Below are positions 18,764 through 29,707 of a DNA stretch of 64,000 bases, in pieces. Where the stretch lies: contig SBGG01000059.1 in NCBI GenBank assembly GCA_006226685.1, positions 1 through 64,000 of the forward strand, in the 5' to 3' direction. Both the position numbers and the translations under genes were made by a program. Origin of the DNA: Sphingomonadales bacterium. GTDB lineage: Bacteria; Pseudomonadota; Alphaproteobacteria; Sphingomonadales; Sphingomonadaceae. How positions within the stretch are numbered: position 1 is the first letter of the stretch; the number at the start of each line of letters is the position of its first letter. Below the pieces are notes generated by a model that searched no databases, had not been told where the DNA came from, and saw only the letters and a program-made list of their open reading frames with translations.

Positions 18764-20164
18764 ATGGCCGATTTCGATTATGACGTTCTGGTGATCGGTG
18801 CCGGGCCCGGCGGTTATGTCGCGGCCATTCGCGCGGCGCAGCTGGGCCTGAAGACCGCCTGCGCCGAAAGCCGGGGCACATTGGGGGGAACCTGCCTCAA
18901 TGTCGGCTGCATCCCTTCCAAGGCGTTGCTGCATGCTTCCGAGAAATATGAGGAAGTGCATTCGGGCGTTCTCGCCAAATATGGCGTGAAGGTGAGCGGC
19001 GCGGAGCTGGACCTGCCGACGATGATGTCGGAAAAGGATAAGGTCGTCAAAGGCCTGACCGGTGGTATCGAGTTCCTGTTCAAGAAGAACAAGGTCGACT
19101 GGCTGAAGGGCCATGCGACCTTCACCGGGCCGAATGCCGTCGTTGTCGAGGGCAAGGCGGTGACCGCGAAGAATATCGTGATCGCGACCGGTTCTTCGGT
19201 GACGCCGTTGCCGGGGGTCGAGATCGATAACGCCAAGGGCGTGGTGGTCGATTCCACCGGCGCGATCGCGCTGGAAAAGGTGCCGGGCCATATGGTCGTG
19301 ATCGGCGGCGGCGTGATCGGGCTGGAACTCGGCTCGGTGTGGCGGCGTCTGGGAGCACAGGTCACGGTGGTCGAATATCTCGACCAGATCCTGCCCGGCA
19401 TGGACGGCGATGTGCGCAAGGAAGCGAACAAGCTGTTCAAGAAGCAGGGTATCGAGATCAGGACCGGGACCAAGGTGACTGGCGTTGCGGTCAAGGGCAA
19501 GAAGGCGACCGTCAGCGTCGAGCCGGCCGCTGGAGGCGCGGGTGAGGCCATCGAAGCCGATGTCGTGCTGGTTGCTATCGGCCGCAAGCCCAATACGGAC
19601 GGGCTTGGCCTCGACAAGATCGGTCTTGCGACCAATCAGCGCGGTCAGATCGAAACCGACCATGATTTCGGTACGGCTGTGCCGGGCGTCTGGGCGATCG
19701 GCGATGTCATTCCGGGGCCGATGCTGGCGCACAAAGCCGAGGATGAAGGCCTTGCCGTGGCCGAAAATATTGCGGGCCTGACCGGCATCGTCAATCATGA
19801 CGTGATCCCGGCGGTCGTCTATACCCAGCCCGAAATCGCCAGCGTCGGCCTGACCGAAGAAGCGGCGAAGGAAAAGGGCAAGATCAAGGTCGGCAAGTTC
19901 CCGATGCTGGCGAACAGCCGTGCGAAAGCCAATGACGAGCCCGATGGTTTCGTGAAGATCATTGCGGACGCCGAAACCGATCGCGTGCTCGGCGTTCATA
20001 TCATCGCTTCGGTCGCGGGAACGATGATCGCCCAGGCGGCGCAGGCGATGGAATTTGGCGGAACGTCGGAAGATATTGCCTATACCTGCCATGCTCACCC
20101 GACGCACAGCGAGGCGGTGAAGGAAGCGGCAATGGCCGTGCAGGGCAAGCCTATCCATATGTGA
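18764..20164 (+). CDS. lpdA: Dihydrolipoyl dehydrogenase (E3)
   Basis: E3 reoxidises the lipoyl arm with FAD and NAD. The 466-aa product shows FAD-binding [17 protein letters not shown], the redox disulfide in [16 protein letters not shown]-binding [13 protein letters not shown] and the C-terminal active-site [13 protein letters not shown]. It is the last gene of the run and is followed by a clear terminator. Confidence 0.97.
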   Translation: MADFDYDVLVIGAGPGGYVAAIRAAQLGLKTACAESRGTLGGTCLNVGCIPSKALLHASEKYEEVHSGVLAKYGVKVSGAELDLPTMMSEKDKVVKGLTGGIEFLFKKNKVDWLKGHATFTGPNAVVVEGKAVTAKNIVIATGSSVTPLPGVEIDNAKGVVVDSTGAIALEKVPGHMVVIGGGVIGLELGSVWRRLGAQVTVVEYLDQILPGMDGDVRKEANKLFKKQGIEIRTGTKVTGVAVKGKKATVSVEPAAGGAGEAIEADVVLVAIGRKPNTDGLGLDKIGLATNQRGQIETDHDFGTAVPGVWAIGDVIPGPMLAHKAEDEGLAVAENIAGLTGIVNHDVIPAVVYTQPEIASVGLTEEAAKEKGKIKVGKFPMLANSRAKANDEPDGFVKIIADAETDRVLGVHIIASVAGTMIAQAAQAMEFGGTSEDIAYTCHAHPTHSEAVKEAAMAVQGKPIHM

Positions 20165-20191
20165 GATCTGAAATATTTTCAGACGGAACCG

Positions 20192-20226
20192 ACCCGGCGG
20201 AGATGCATGATTTCCGCCGGGTTTTT
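20192..20226 (+). terminator. Terminator after lpdA
   Basis: ACCCGGCGGA and TTCCGCCGGG form a GC-rich stem followed by TTTTT, 27 bases past the lpdA stop. Confidence 0.9.
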
Positions 20227-20263
20227 AATGGCCGAAACACCCGTCCGGACGGTTTCGGCCATT
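20227..20263. repeat. Perfect 12-bp inverted repeat
   Basis: AATGGCCGAAAC and GTTTCGGCCATT are exact complements separated by 13 bases, and the loop itself contains the palindrome CCGTCCGGACGG. It directly follows the lpdA terminator and precedes the TRIC gene by about 95 bp. No T-tract follows. It may be an operator or a repeat element. Confidence 0.6.
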
Positions 20264-20357
20264 GGCGGGCGCTGGCTGTTGACCCCGGCGGGAGATGGTG
20301 GCTGCTGGGGGGGCGGGGCCGCTCGACAGCTTCCCCGGTTCGGGATAGGGCGATGAT

Positions 20358-21011
20358 ATGACAATTCCGGATGCTATTGTTCCCACAGGCCCGCTGCTCG
20401 CGGTACTGCATATTCTGGGCACGGCCGTATTTGCCGCATCCGGGGCGCTGGTGGCGGCGCGTCTTCGTCAGGATGTGGTGACCTTTGCCTTTTTCGCGCT
20501 GGTAACCGGTGTTGGGGGCGGGACGGTACGCGACCTTCTGATCGGCGCGCCGGTTTTCTGGGTTCATGATCCGGTGCTGGCGATCGTTTGCTGCGTCGCT
20601 GCGTTCGTGGTTTGGTTTACGCCGGTTCGCTGGTGGAGCCCCAAGGCACTGGACTGGCTCGATGCGGTCGGTCTTGCCGCTTATTCGGTGTTCGGAACGG
20701 CGAAGGCGATGAGCTATGGGATCGATCCGTTCATCGCTGCGCTGATGGGGATTTTGACCACCTGTGTCGGCGGCATCATTCGGGATCTTCTGGCGGGTCA
20801 GCCCACGATCCTGTTGCGGCCCGAAATCTATATTACTGCTGCGACGCTTGCCGCAGGACTTTACCCTGTGTTGCTGGCAATCGGCCTTTCCAGTGCAGTG
20901 GCCGGCTGGCTCGCGGCGCTCGCGGGGTTCGGTTTGCGGGCGCTCGCCTTACTAAAAGGGTGGTCGCTCCCGACATATCATTTTGATCGCGATCAGGAAG
21001 GAGAGGGGTGA
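20358..21011 (+). CDS. Trimeric intracellular cation (TRIC) channel family protein
   Basis: This 217-aa membrane protein has seven predicted helices built from two repeats of the UPF0126/TRIC unit. The repeated glycine-rich motifs GVGGGTVRDLLIG and CVGGIIRDLLAG are the hallmark. Prokaryotic TRIC proteins conduct monovalent cations. The C-terminus is a short polar tail. It converges with the GFA gene. Confidence 0.9.
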   Translation: MTIPDAIVPTGPLLAVLHILGTAVFAASGALVAARLRQDVVTFAFFALVTGVGGGTVRDLLIGAPVFWVHDPVLAIVCCVAAFVVWFTPVRWWSPKALDWLDAVGLAAYSVFGTAKAMSYGIDPFIAALMGILTTCVGGIIRDLLAGQPTILLRPEIYITAATLAAGLYPVLLAIGLSSAVAGWLAALAGFGLRALALLKGWSLPTYHFDRDQEGEG

Positions 21012-21023
21012 GCCTTCTCTTGT

Positions 21024-21428
21024 TCAGACGGGTGGAAAATCTTCATAACAGGGCAGGTCATCCGCAAGTTTCAGCCAGATCTGCTTGCTCGCAGTGAAAA
21101 TATGCATGGTCGGTTGAAACCGGTCAGGATCGTCAAGGCTGCCCATGGTAAGGCCAATGCTGTTCGTTTCCGCCCGTTCGGAAAAGAGCGACGTGCCGCA
21201 TCGGGGGCAAAAACCGCGACGCAACCCTTCGGAGGAAGAATACCAGCCGATGGGGCCTTTGATGCTCAGCTGATCGAGCGGCACCCGAACGCGGGCGTAA
21301 AAGGGCGCACCCGTTGCCTTCTGACAGATGCGGCAATGGCAGGCGCGTATGTCGATCGGGGCGGCCCGGGTGCTGTAGGCGCAGGCGCCGCACAGGCAGC
21401 CGCCGCTGATGATGCCATCCTTGGCCAT
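21024..21428 (-). CDS. GFA (glutathione-dependent formaldehyde-activating) family protein
   Basis: This 134-aa Zn-binding Mss4-like-fold protein has all three Cys motifs of the family: GGCLCGACAY, CHCRICQKATG and FCPRCGTSLF. Catalysis of formaldehyde-glutathione adduct formation has been claimed for one member only, so function here is unknown. The ATG at 21428 has GAGG nine bases upstream, preferred over the TTG at 21443. It begins 11 bases after sppA and is probably co-transcribed with it. Confidence 0.9.
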   Translation of the reverse strand: MAKDGIISGGCLCGACAYSTRAAPIDIRACHCRICQKATGAPFYARVRVPLDQLSIKGPIGWYSSSEGLRRGFCPRCGTSLFSERAETNSIGLTMGSLDDPDRFQPTMHIFTASKQIWLKLADDLPCYEDFPPV

Positions 21429-21439
21429 GGGAGTGTCCC

Positions 21440-23347
21440 TCAATTATGGCCGATGAACAGGGCGAGCATATGCATCAGCGGCCCGCTTCGTTCCGTTCCT
21501 TCGCCCGCTTTCGGGGCCGCGGGTACATAGGTGGCGCATTCGAGGCAGGAAAGCTGCACCGATCCTCCGCGGGTCAACAGGCTTGCGTCATGCAACGCGC
21601 GGCGGAGTAAAGCCTCTTGCGATGCTGCTTGCCGCGCGAGCAGGTCGCCTGCGCGACTACCGGCCTGTCGTGCCGAGCGCTTTTGCATCCAGTCTTCGAT
21701 GAATTGGGTGAACGGGTCCACCGTGGGTTCGATATAATAGGGACGGGCGGTTTTCGGATCGAGCTTCGCCAGTTTTGCGGCTTCGGCAATGGCTTCCTCC
21801 AGCCCGCCATAGCCGTCGATCAGGCCGATCTGACGGGCGGTGCCGCCATCCCAGACGCGGCCCTGGGCAATACCGTCCACTTTTTCCGGCGACATTTTGC
21901 GGGCCTTGGCGACCAGGCCGAGAAAGCGGCTGTAGATGTTCTCGATACCGAGTTGGGTGATACGGCTGAAATCGCTGCCGATCCCGCCCGTTATATTGGG
22001 TTCGCCGGAAAGAGGTGTCGTTTTCACCCCGTCGGCAGAAACCCCCAGCTTCGCCAGCAGCCCTTCGAAGCTGGGCAATACGCCGAAGACGCCGATCGAT
22101 CCGGTGATGGTCGAAGGTTCGGCCAATATGCGGTCGGACGCGGTTGATACCCAATAGCCGCCGCTGGCCGCGACATTGCCCATGGAGGTGACGACCGGAA
22201 TGCCGCTGGCCTTGGCCGCAAGAATGGCGCTGCGGATCCGTTCGGAGGCGAGCACCGAACCGCCGGGGGAATCGACGCGCACCACAAGGGCCTTCAGATT
22301 TTGCTTTTTCATTGCCGTGTCGAGCTGATCGGTGATGCTGTCACCTGCCGCGGTTCCGGGGCCGGCTTCCCCATCGACAATGTCCCCGGCCACGGTCAGG
22401 ACACCGATCTGGCCGTCATTGGCGGGGCGCTTTGCGCGGACATAATCGTGCAGGTCGATGGCGGCGAAGGAGAGGCCATCGCCATCCTTGCCTTCCCCGG
22501 CAATCCCGGCGACGCGGTCGGCAAAGGCGCGATCGTCGCCCAGCTTGTCGACCAGCCCGGCGGTCAGCGCGGCGTTGGGAAGATCTCCCTTCGCAGCCTC
22601 GATCACCGACAGCGGATTGGCGCTATATCCCTCGATCTTTGCCTTGGGGCGGGCGCGACCGACATCTGCCTTCCAGTTCTGCCAGAGATGGTCGGCAAGG
22701 GCCTGTGCCGCGGCCTTGGCTTCCGGCGACTGGTCGCTGCGCATCAGCGGCTCGACAGCGCTTTTATAGGTGCCGACGCGGAAAATATGGGCGGTGACGC
22801 CAAGCTTGTCGAGCAGGCCCTTATAATAGAGCTGGGATCCCCCCGGACCGGTCAGCGCGACGCCTCCCAGCGGGTTGAGCCATATTTCCCCGGCATGGGC
22901 GGCGAGCTGATAGCCGTCATCTTCATAGGCGGTGGCATAGGCAAGGACCGGCTTCTTCGCCGCGCGCAGGGCGTCGAGGGCCTTGCCGATGCGGGTGATG
23001 GCGACCTGTCCGCCGCCCATGAAGCCGTTGAGGTTCAGCACGATCGCCTTCACATTGGGATCGGTGCGCGCCGCCTCCAGCGCGACGACGATATCGCGTA
23101 GCCGATATTGGCGCACCGGAGCTTCGCTGCCGAGCAGGGCGGACACGGGATCTGCCTGTTGCGGCTGTTCGACGACAAAGCCATTCAGATCGACCAGCAA
23201 TGCCCCCTGATGCGCCTTGACCGGCCTTTCCCCGCTGGAAAAGCTAAGCGCGGCATAGAGGCCGCCGAAGAAAAGCAGCAGGAAACACAGGACCAGCACG
23301 TCCTTCACGCCCATGATGAAACGCCAGATCGCTTTCAGAAATACCAT
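21440..23347 (-). CDS. sppA: Signal peptide peptidase SppA, long (67K) type
   Basis: SppA is a membrane-bound Ser/Lys protease that degrades cleaved signal peptides. The 635-aa product has an N-terminal membrane anchor (about residues 13-33), two tandem peptidase-S49 domains, the catalytic Lys in FRVGTYKSAVEP of the first and the nucleophile Ser in GNVAASGGYWV of the second. After the second domain there is a tail of about 60 residues with Cys pairs (LSCLECATY) that seems poorly conserved. Confidence 0.93.
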   Translation of the reverse strand: MVFLKAIWRFIMGVKDVLVLCFLLLFFGGLYAALSFSSGERPVKAHQGALLVDLNGFVVEQPQQADPVSALLGSEAPVRQYRLRDIVVALEAARTDPNVKAIVLNLNGFMGGGQVAITRIGKALDALRAAKKPVLAYATAYEDDGYQLAAHAGEIWLNPLGGVALTGPGGSQLYYKGLLDKLGVTAHIFRVGTYKSAVEPLMRSDQSPEAKAAAQALADHLWQNWKADVGRARPKAKIEGYSANPLSVIEAAKGDLPNAALTAGLVDKLGDDRAFADRVAGIAGEGKDGDGLSFAAIDLHDYVRAKRPANDGQIGVLTVAGDIVDGEAGPGTAAGDSITDQLDTAMKKQNLKALVVRVDSPGGSVLASERIRSAILAAKASGIPVVTSMGNVAASGGYWVSTASDRILAEPSTITGSIGVFGVLPSFEGLLAKLGVSADGVKTTPLSGEPNITGGIGSDFSRITQLGIENIYSRFLGLVAKARKMSPEKVDGIAQGRVWDGGTARQIGLIDGYGGLEEAIAEAAKLAKLDPKTARPYYIEPTVDPFTQFIEDWMQKRSARQAGSRAGDLLARQAASQEALLRRALHDASLLTRGGSVQLSCLECATYVPAAPKAGEGTERSGPLMHMLALFIGHN

Positions 23348-23524
23348 GGGCGGCTCCTTGCCGGAAACAATAGTGAAAGCCGAGGGCTAGCCTTCCCGGC
23401 CTTTTCCGGCAAGAGGGGAGTCGCGCAGGTCCGGAATCGGAAAGCGTGGGATGGTGGCCGCGACACGGTTCGTCATCAGGAAAGAGCGGCCTGTCGGTTC
23501 GCGTGAATTTTCTTTGCATCAACT

Positions 23525-23552
23525 CTTGATCCTTCTTCCCTGCCACCCATAT
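23525..23552 (+). promoter_or_regulatory. Sigma-32-type heat-shock promoter of groES
   Basis: CTTGAT (23525-23530) and CCATAT (23547-23552, preceded by another C) are 16 bases apart and fit the RpoH pattern CTTGA-N-CCCATNT. The predicted start point lies just before the CIRCE element. Confidence 0.65.
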
Positions 23553-23560
23553 GCACTCCG

Positions 23561-23587
23561 CTGGCACTCTCCGGTTGGGAGTGCCAA
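23561..23587 (+). promoter_or_regulatory. CIRCE element (HrcA operator)
   Basis: TGGCACTC-N9-GAGTGCCA is a perfect inverted repeat matching CIRCE (GCACTC-N9-GAGTGC). It sits at the expected start point of groESL, so HrcA binding would block the promoter. It lies about 105 bp before the groES ATG, leaving a fairly long leader. Confidence 0.93.
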
Positions 23588-23692
23588 GGATGTTTGTTGG
23601 GGGATTATTCGCTGCCCGAAAGTCTTTTCTGCCCATGGGCGGAAAGGGTGAGGCAGGAGGAGATTCTCCCATTAAAAGAGGAAGGCACATTT

Positions 23693-23980
23693 ATGGGATT
23701 TCGTCCTTTGCATGATCGTGTCCTCGTTCGCCGCGTAGAGGCCGAGGAAAAGACCGCCGGTGGCATCATCATCCCCGACAGCGCCAAGGAAAAGCCGCAG
23801 GAAGGCGAAGTCGTCGCCGTCGGCACCGGCGCGAAGAGCGAGGATGGCAAGGTGACTCCGCTGGACGTGAAGGCAGGCGACCGCATCCTGTTCGGCAAAT
23901 GGTCGGGCACCGAGGTGAAGGTCGACGGTGAGGACCTCCTCATCATGAAGGAATCGGACATTCTGGGCATTGTCGCCTGA
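23693..23980 (+). CDS. groES: Co-chaperonin GroES
   Basis: GroES caps the GroEL ring. The 95-aa product begins [23 protein letters not shown] and contains the mobile loop at [18 protein letters not shown]. The ORF in the track starts 99 bases upstream because the leader is open; the ATG at 23693 matches the family start and follows AGAGGAAGG. It is controlled by both a CIRCE and a sigma-32-like promoter. Confidence 0.97.
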   Translation: MGFRPLHDRVLVRRVEAEEKTAGGIIIPDSAKEKPQEGEVVAVGTGAKSEDGKVTPLDVKAGDRILFGKWSGTEVKVDGEDLLIMKESDILGIVA

Positions 23981-24021
23981 ACGGACTCGTCCGAACCATT
24001 TCAACCAGATCGAACGAATAG

Positions 24022-25692
<1,671 letters not shown>

Positions 25693-25762
25693 TAGTCGCC
25701 TGTCCCTCTGCGGGTGGAGGGGAGCGGTTTCGTTCTCCCTTCTTCCGCAAATGGAATTCAAG

Positions 25763-25795
25763 ACGGAGGTGCCGATATCGGTGCCTCCGTTTTTT
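25763..25795 (+). terminator. Terminator after groEL
   Basis: ACGGAGGTGCCGAT pairs with ATCGGTGCCTCCGT over 14 positions (two G-U pairs), followed by TTTTT. It lies about 70 bases past groEL. Confidence 0.9.
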
Positions 25796-25898
25796 ATTTG
25801 TTTTCGGCCCGATCGATGCCGATCTGCGATGATCGCCATTGACTGCGGCAGCGCGCTTCATCATCAGTCACAGTTCAGGAGATTAAGAGGGTAATGAA

Positions 25899-26414
25899 GT
25901 GGCAGAACAGGCGAACATGATGGATATGGACCTTGCAACCGCGCTCAAAACTGCGATGCGCGGTTTCGCCCAGTCGGTTACCATCATCACGACCGTTGAT
26001 GATGAGGGGCAGCGTTACGCGATGGCGGCCACTGCGGTCACGCCGCTGAGCATGGATCCCCCCTCGATGCTGATCTGCGTCAACCGGTCGGTTTCATCGC
26101 ACAAGATATTGGAAGGCGGCGCGAATTTCTCGCTCAACATATTGTCCGTGGAGCAGAATGACGTCGCCCATTGTTGTGGCGGCGGGGCGCGGGGCGAAGA
26201 TCGTTTCGCCGTCGGTAACTGGACGAATGACGAGAACGGCATTCCCTTCCTTGCTGATGCGCAGGCGGTGATACGCTGTCACCAGCGGCAGCGCATTTCC
26301 TATGGCTCTCACGATATTTTCATCGGTGATGTGCAGACGATACAGCTTGCGGGGGAAGTCGACCCGCTCATCTATCTCGATGGTGCCTATCGCCGTATCG
26401 GCCCCAAGCTCTGA
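25899..26414 (+). CDS. Flavin reductase domain protein
   Basis: This 171-aa protein is of the flavin reductase-like FMN-binding family, usually the NADH:FMN partner of a two-component monooxygenase. Family features are RGFAQSVTIITTVDDEG near the start, AMAATAVTPLSMDPPSMLICVNR and the C-terminal HDIFIGDVQ. It starts at GTG, which has AGAGG eight bases upstream. No monooxygenase gene is adjacent, so the partner is unknown. Confidence 0.88.
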   Translation: MAEQANMMDMDLATALKTAMRGFAQSVTIITTVDDEGQRYAMAATAVTPLSMDPPSMLICVNRSVSSHKILEGGANFSLNILSVEQNDVAHCCGGGARGEDRFAVGNWTNDENGIPFLADAQAVIRCHQRQRISYGSHDIFIGDVQTIQLAGEVDPLIYLDGAYRRIGPKL

Positions 26415-26423
26415 CGCGCCGTC

Positions 26424-27500
26424 GTGATGGGGCGTCGTCTTGAGGATAGGGTTTTCCTGACGCTGGTCGTCGCGGCGACGGCCGCGTTCCTTTGGCTTTG
26501 CCTGACTTTTTTCAATGCGATCATCTGGGCCGTGGTGGCGGCGATCCTGTTCGCTCCCATGCAGCGCTGGCTGGTGGCGTGGATGCCCACGCGGCCGAAC
26601 ACGATGGCCGCGCTGACATTGCTGACCCTGATTGCCATCGTCATCGTGCCGATGATCATATTGGGCGGACTGCTGTTGCAGGAAGCGGGTGCGCTTTATG
26701 ACGGTATTCAGTCGGGCCGGATCAATATCGCCAGCTATTTCCTTCAGGTTCAGGACGCCTTGCCGGACTGGGCGAGCGAACAGCTTAATCGGCTGGGACT
26801 CACCAATATAGAGGCGGTGCGGGATCGGATCGGATCCGGCCTTTCGGCCAGTTTCGAAACATTGGCGTCACAGGCCCTCAATATAGGGCAGCGGGCCTTG
26901 TCCTTCTTCGCATCGCTCGGCGTGATGCTGTACCTCACTTTCTTCCTGTTACGGGATGGCCCCGCGCTCTCTGCGCTGGTGGTGAACGCGGTGCCCCTTC
27001 ATCTCGGTCAGCGGCGGGCACTGGCGCAGAAGTTCATTGCCGTGGTTCGCGCCACCATCAAAGGCAATATGATCGTGGCGATCGCTCAGGGCGGGCTCGG
27101 CGGCCTGATTTTTTGGGGGCTCGGTATCGGTGGCGCGTTGCTTTGGGGCGTGTCGATGGCCTTTTTCTCGCTGCTGCCGGCTGTCGGTACCGGGCTCGTC
27201 TGGGTGCCGGTTGCCATTTATCTGTTCGCTACCGGAGCGATAGTGAAGGGCAGCATATTGGTCTTTTGCGGCCTGTTCATCATCGGCATGGTGGACAATG
27301 TACTGCGCCCGATACTGGTCGGCCGCGATACGCGCATGCCAGACTATGTGGTGCTGATATCGACGCTGGGCGGGCTGGAGTTGTTTGGCCTGTCGGGTTT
27401 CATCGTCGGTCCGGTGATCGCCGCCCTGTTCATCGCAGTGTGGGAGATTTTTATCGCCTCGCGGCGGCCTGCCATTGAGCAGGAACAACGGCAGGATTGA
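26424..27500 (+). CDS. AI-2E family transporter (UPF0118)
   Basis: This 358-aa inner-membrane protein has about seven to eight helices and the family features LFFPxL-type central region (TFFLLRDG) and conserved C-terminal DNVLRPILVGRDTRMPDYVVLISTLGG. Members have been implicated in autoinducer-2 export or sodium/proton antiport; the true substrate is unclear. It starts at GTG 26424 or ATG 26427, nine bases after the flavin reductase, and overlaps or abuts the following cyclophilin gene. Confidence 0.9.
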   Translation: MMGRRLEDRVFLTLVVAATAAFLWLCLTFFNAIIWAVVAAILFAPMQRWLVAWMPTRPNTMAALTLLTLIAIVIVPMIILGGLLLQEAGALYDGIQSGRINIASYFLQVQDALPDWASEQLNRLGLTNIEAVRDRIGSGLSASFETLASQALNIGQRALSFFASLGVMLYLTFFLLRDGPALSALVVNAVPLHLGQRRALAQKFIAVVRATIKGNMIVAIAQGGLGGLIFWGLGIGGALLWGVSMAFFSLLPAVGTGLVWVPVAIYLFATGAIVKGSILVFCGLFIIGMVDNVLRPILVGRDTRMPDYVVLISTLGGLELFGLSGFIVGPVIAALFIAVWEIFIASRRPAIEQEQRQD

Positions 27501-27508
27501 CGGGACGG

Positions 27509-28249
27509 ATGGGAAGGATGCGGCATTTTCTTATCGCGCTGACGATGGCGGCGGCGTTCCCGGTCACGGTAATGGGGCAGGAGGCGGCGTCCTCTTTACC
27601 AGAGACGGCGCAGGCAGTCGCGCAGACCGCTGAACCCAGACCGGCGACTATTTTCGTGAGGCTTCAGACCAGCGACGGACCGATCGTGCTCGAACTGGAA
27701 GAGGAACGTGCGCCGCAGACTGTCAGTGCTTTCCTCAAAAATGTCGACGGCAAGCGTTATGATGGCGGGAATTTCTATCGCGCCCTCAATATGGCGGAGG
27801 ATTTCGGCCTGATACAGGGTGGGATTGCGCCGTTGAAGCCGGGGCAGAAGCTGCCGCCGACGATTCCGCATGAGCCCACCAGCCAGACGGGTCTGGTGCA
27901 TCGGACGGGTACCATATCGATGGCGCGCGCGGAGCCGGGATCGGCGCGCACCGATTTCTTCATTACCGTCGGGAACATGTCGAGCCTTGATGCCCACCCG
28001 GATCAGCCGGGCGATAATCTGGGTTTCGCCGCCTTCGGCAAGGTTGTCGAGGGGATGGATGTGGTGTTGAAAATCATGCGATCCCCGATTTCCCCGACGC
28101 TGGGGGAAAAGGAAGGGATGAAGGGGCAGATGCTGGCCGCACCGGTGATCATTTTGTCGGCCCGACGTTCATTGCCTCCCAAAGCTGCGCCGACCGAGGC
28201 CGGGCCGGGCGCCGCCGAGCCTGCCGCCGCACCGATGGTGCGCCCCTGA
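27509..28249 (+). CDS. Exported cyclophilin-type peptidyl-prolyl isomerase
   Basis: A 246-aa protein with a signal peptide (MRHFLIALTMAAAFPVTVMG) followed by a cyclophilin domain (about residues 50-210), so it probably acts in the periplasm. Family pieces include VLELEEERAPQTVSAFLKNV, GTISMARAEPGSARTDFFI and GFAAFGKVVEGMDVV. The C-terminus is an Ala/Pro-rich tail. ATG choices at 27509 and 27518 and a TTG at 27497 are all possible; 27509 is a compromise. Confidence 0.9.
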   Translation: MGRMRHFLIALTMAAAFPVTVMGQEAASSLPETAQAVAQTAEPRPATIFVRLQTSDGPIVLELEEERAPQTVSAFLKNVDGKRYDGGNFYRALNMAEDFGLIQGGIAPLKPGQKLPPTIPHEPTSQTGLVHRTGTISMARAEPGSARTDFFITVGNMSSLDAHPDQPGDNLGFAAFGKVVEGMDVVLKIMRSPISPTLGEKEGMKGQMLAAPVIILSARRSLPPKAAPTEAGPGAAEPAAAPMVRP

Positions 28250-28260
28250 ACTTAGAATAT

Positions 28261-28296
28261 GCGGGGCAGGGGCGCCGGTTGCGACGCCTGGCCCCG
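28261..28296 (+). other. Hairpin in the metY leader
   Basis: GGGGC near 28262 pairs with GCCCC near 28290, and inside it CAGG...GCG pairs with CGC..CTG, giving an extended GC-rich stem-loop between the cyclophilin gene and metY. No T-tract follows and it does not match the SAM-II or SAM/SAH riboswitch patterns I know. It may be a weak terminator or attenuator. Confidence 0.4.
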
Positions 28297-28322
28297 ATAG
28301 AGAAATAAGGAGAACCCAGATC

Positions 28323-29624
28323 ATGACCAGCGACCGCAAGCTTCATCCCGAAACGCTCGCCCTGCACGCCGGATGGCGCGCGGACCCGGCGACCGGATCG
28401 GTGGCGCCGCCGATCTTTCAGACCACCTCCTATCAGTTTCAGGATGCCGGTCATGCGGCGCGTCTGTTCGCATTGCAGGAACTGGGCAATATCTATACCC
28501 GGCTCGGCAACCCGACCACCGCGATACTGGAAGACCGGATCACCGCCATTGAGGGCGGCGCGGCGGCACTTGCCGTCGCATCGGGGCAGGCGGCATCGGC
28601 CTATGCAGTACAGAATCTGGCGCGCGCGGGCGACAATATCGTCAGCGGGACCGATCTTTACGGTGGCACTTATAATCTGTTCGCCAATACGCTGCGGGAC
28701 ATGGGGATCGAGACGCGTTTCGTCGATCCGTCCGATCCGGATGCCTTTGTGCGGGCCAGCGATGATCGCACCCGTGCCTGGTATGTCGAAACCCTGCCCA
28801 ATCCGAAGCTCGTAGTCTGCCCGATGGCTGAGATCGCGGCGGCGGGGCGTAAGATCGGCATCCCGCTGATCGTCGACAATACTGCGGCGCCGCTGATCGC
28901 ACGGCCGTTCGATCAGGGCGCGGCGATCATCGTCTATTCGGCGACCAAATATATTGGCGGGCATGGTACGTCGATCGGTGGCCTGATTGTCGATGGCGGC
29001 AATTTCGACTGGACCACCTTCCCGGAACGTCATCCGACGCTCAACACCCCCGATGCGAGCTATCATGGCGCGGTCTGGACGGAGGCGGCCAAGCCGCTCG
29101 GGCCGATCGCTTATATATTGCGGGCACGTACCATATTGTTGCGGGATCTGGGCGCGGCGCTGTCGCCGTTCAACGCATTCCAGATATTGCAGGGGATGGA
29201 AACGCTGCCGCTGCGTATGCCGCGGCATTGCGCCAATGCGGAACAGGTCGTTCAGTTCCTGTCCGCCCGGGCCGATGTGACGCGGGTGATCCATCCTTCG
29301 CTCCAGATCGGGGCGGAACGCACCCGTGCGGAAAAGGTGCTGACCGGCGGCTTTGGCGGCCTTCTTGGTTTCGAACTGAAGGGCGGCCGCGTGGCGGGCG
29401 AACGCTTTATCAATGCGCTGCAGCTTTTCTATCATGTCGCCAATATCGGCGATGCGCGTAGTCTCGCCATTCATCCGGCCTCGACCACCCATTCGCAGCT
29501 TTCGCCCGAGGAGCAGCTCGCCACCGGTGTGTCGGAAGGCTATGTCCGCCTCTCAATCGGTCTGGAACATATTGACGATATTCTCGCTGATCTCGAGCAT
29601 GCGCTCGACATGGCCGCCGAATAG
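28323..29624 (+). CDS. metY: O-acetylhomoserine aminocarboxypropyltransferase / sulfhydrylase
   Basis: This 433-aa PLP enzyme of the Cys/Met metabolism family makes homocysteine from O-acyl-homoserine and sulfide. The PLP lysine is in VYSATKYIGGHG (about residue 210), and YTRLGNPTTAILEDRI and the C-terminal HPASTTHSQLSPEEQ segment are hallmarks. The length and sequence fit the MetY (O-acetylhomoserine) branch better than the shorter MetZ/MetB branch, though acyl specificity is not certain. AAGGAG lies 12 bases upstream of the ATG. Confidence 0.92.
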   Translation: MTSDRKLHPETLALHAGWRADPATGSVAPPIFQTTSYQFQDAGHAARLFALQELGNIYTRLGNPTTAILEDRITAIEGGAAALAVASGQAASAYAVQNLARAGDNIVSGTDLYGGTYNLFANTLRDMGIETRFVDPSDPDAFVRASDDRTRAWYVETLPNPKLVVCPMAEIAAAGRKIGIPLIVDNTAAPLIARPFDQGAAIIVYSATKYIGGHGTSIGGLIVDGGNFDWTTFPERHPTLNTPDASYHGAVWTEAAKPLGPIAYILRARTILLRDLGAALSPFNAFQILQGMETLPLRMPRHCANAEQVVQFLSARADVTRVIHPSLQIGAERTRAEKVLTGGFGGLLGFELKGGRVAGERFINALQLFYHVANIGDARSLAIHPASTTHSQLSPEEQLATGVSEGYVRLSIGLEHIDDILADLEHALDMAAE

Positions 29625-29644
29625 GCGCCGGATAGCCGAGTGAA

Positions 29645-29686
29645 AAGAAAGGCGGGAGAGGGCGTCGTGCCGTCTCCCGCCTTTTT
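29645..29686. terminator. Bidirectional terminator between metY and the RND operon
   Basis: GGCGGGAGA pairs with TCTCCCGCC, followed by TTTTT on the plus strand and, on the minus strand, by TTTCTTTTC. It separates convergent transcripts. Confidence 0.9.
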
Positions 29687-29707
29687 GTATCCGAACGGGA
29701 AGATGCT

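Noticed and set aside
28250-28322. Possible SAM riboswitch before metY
   Set aside because: There is a GC-rich stem-loop, but I could not match the conserved cores of SAM-II or SAM/SAH types.
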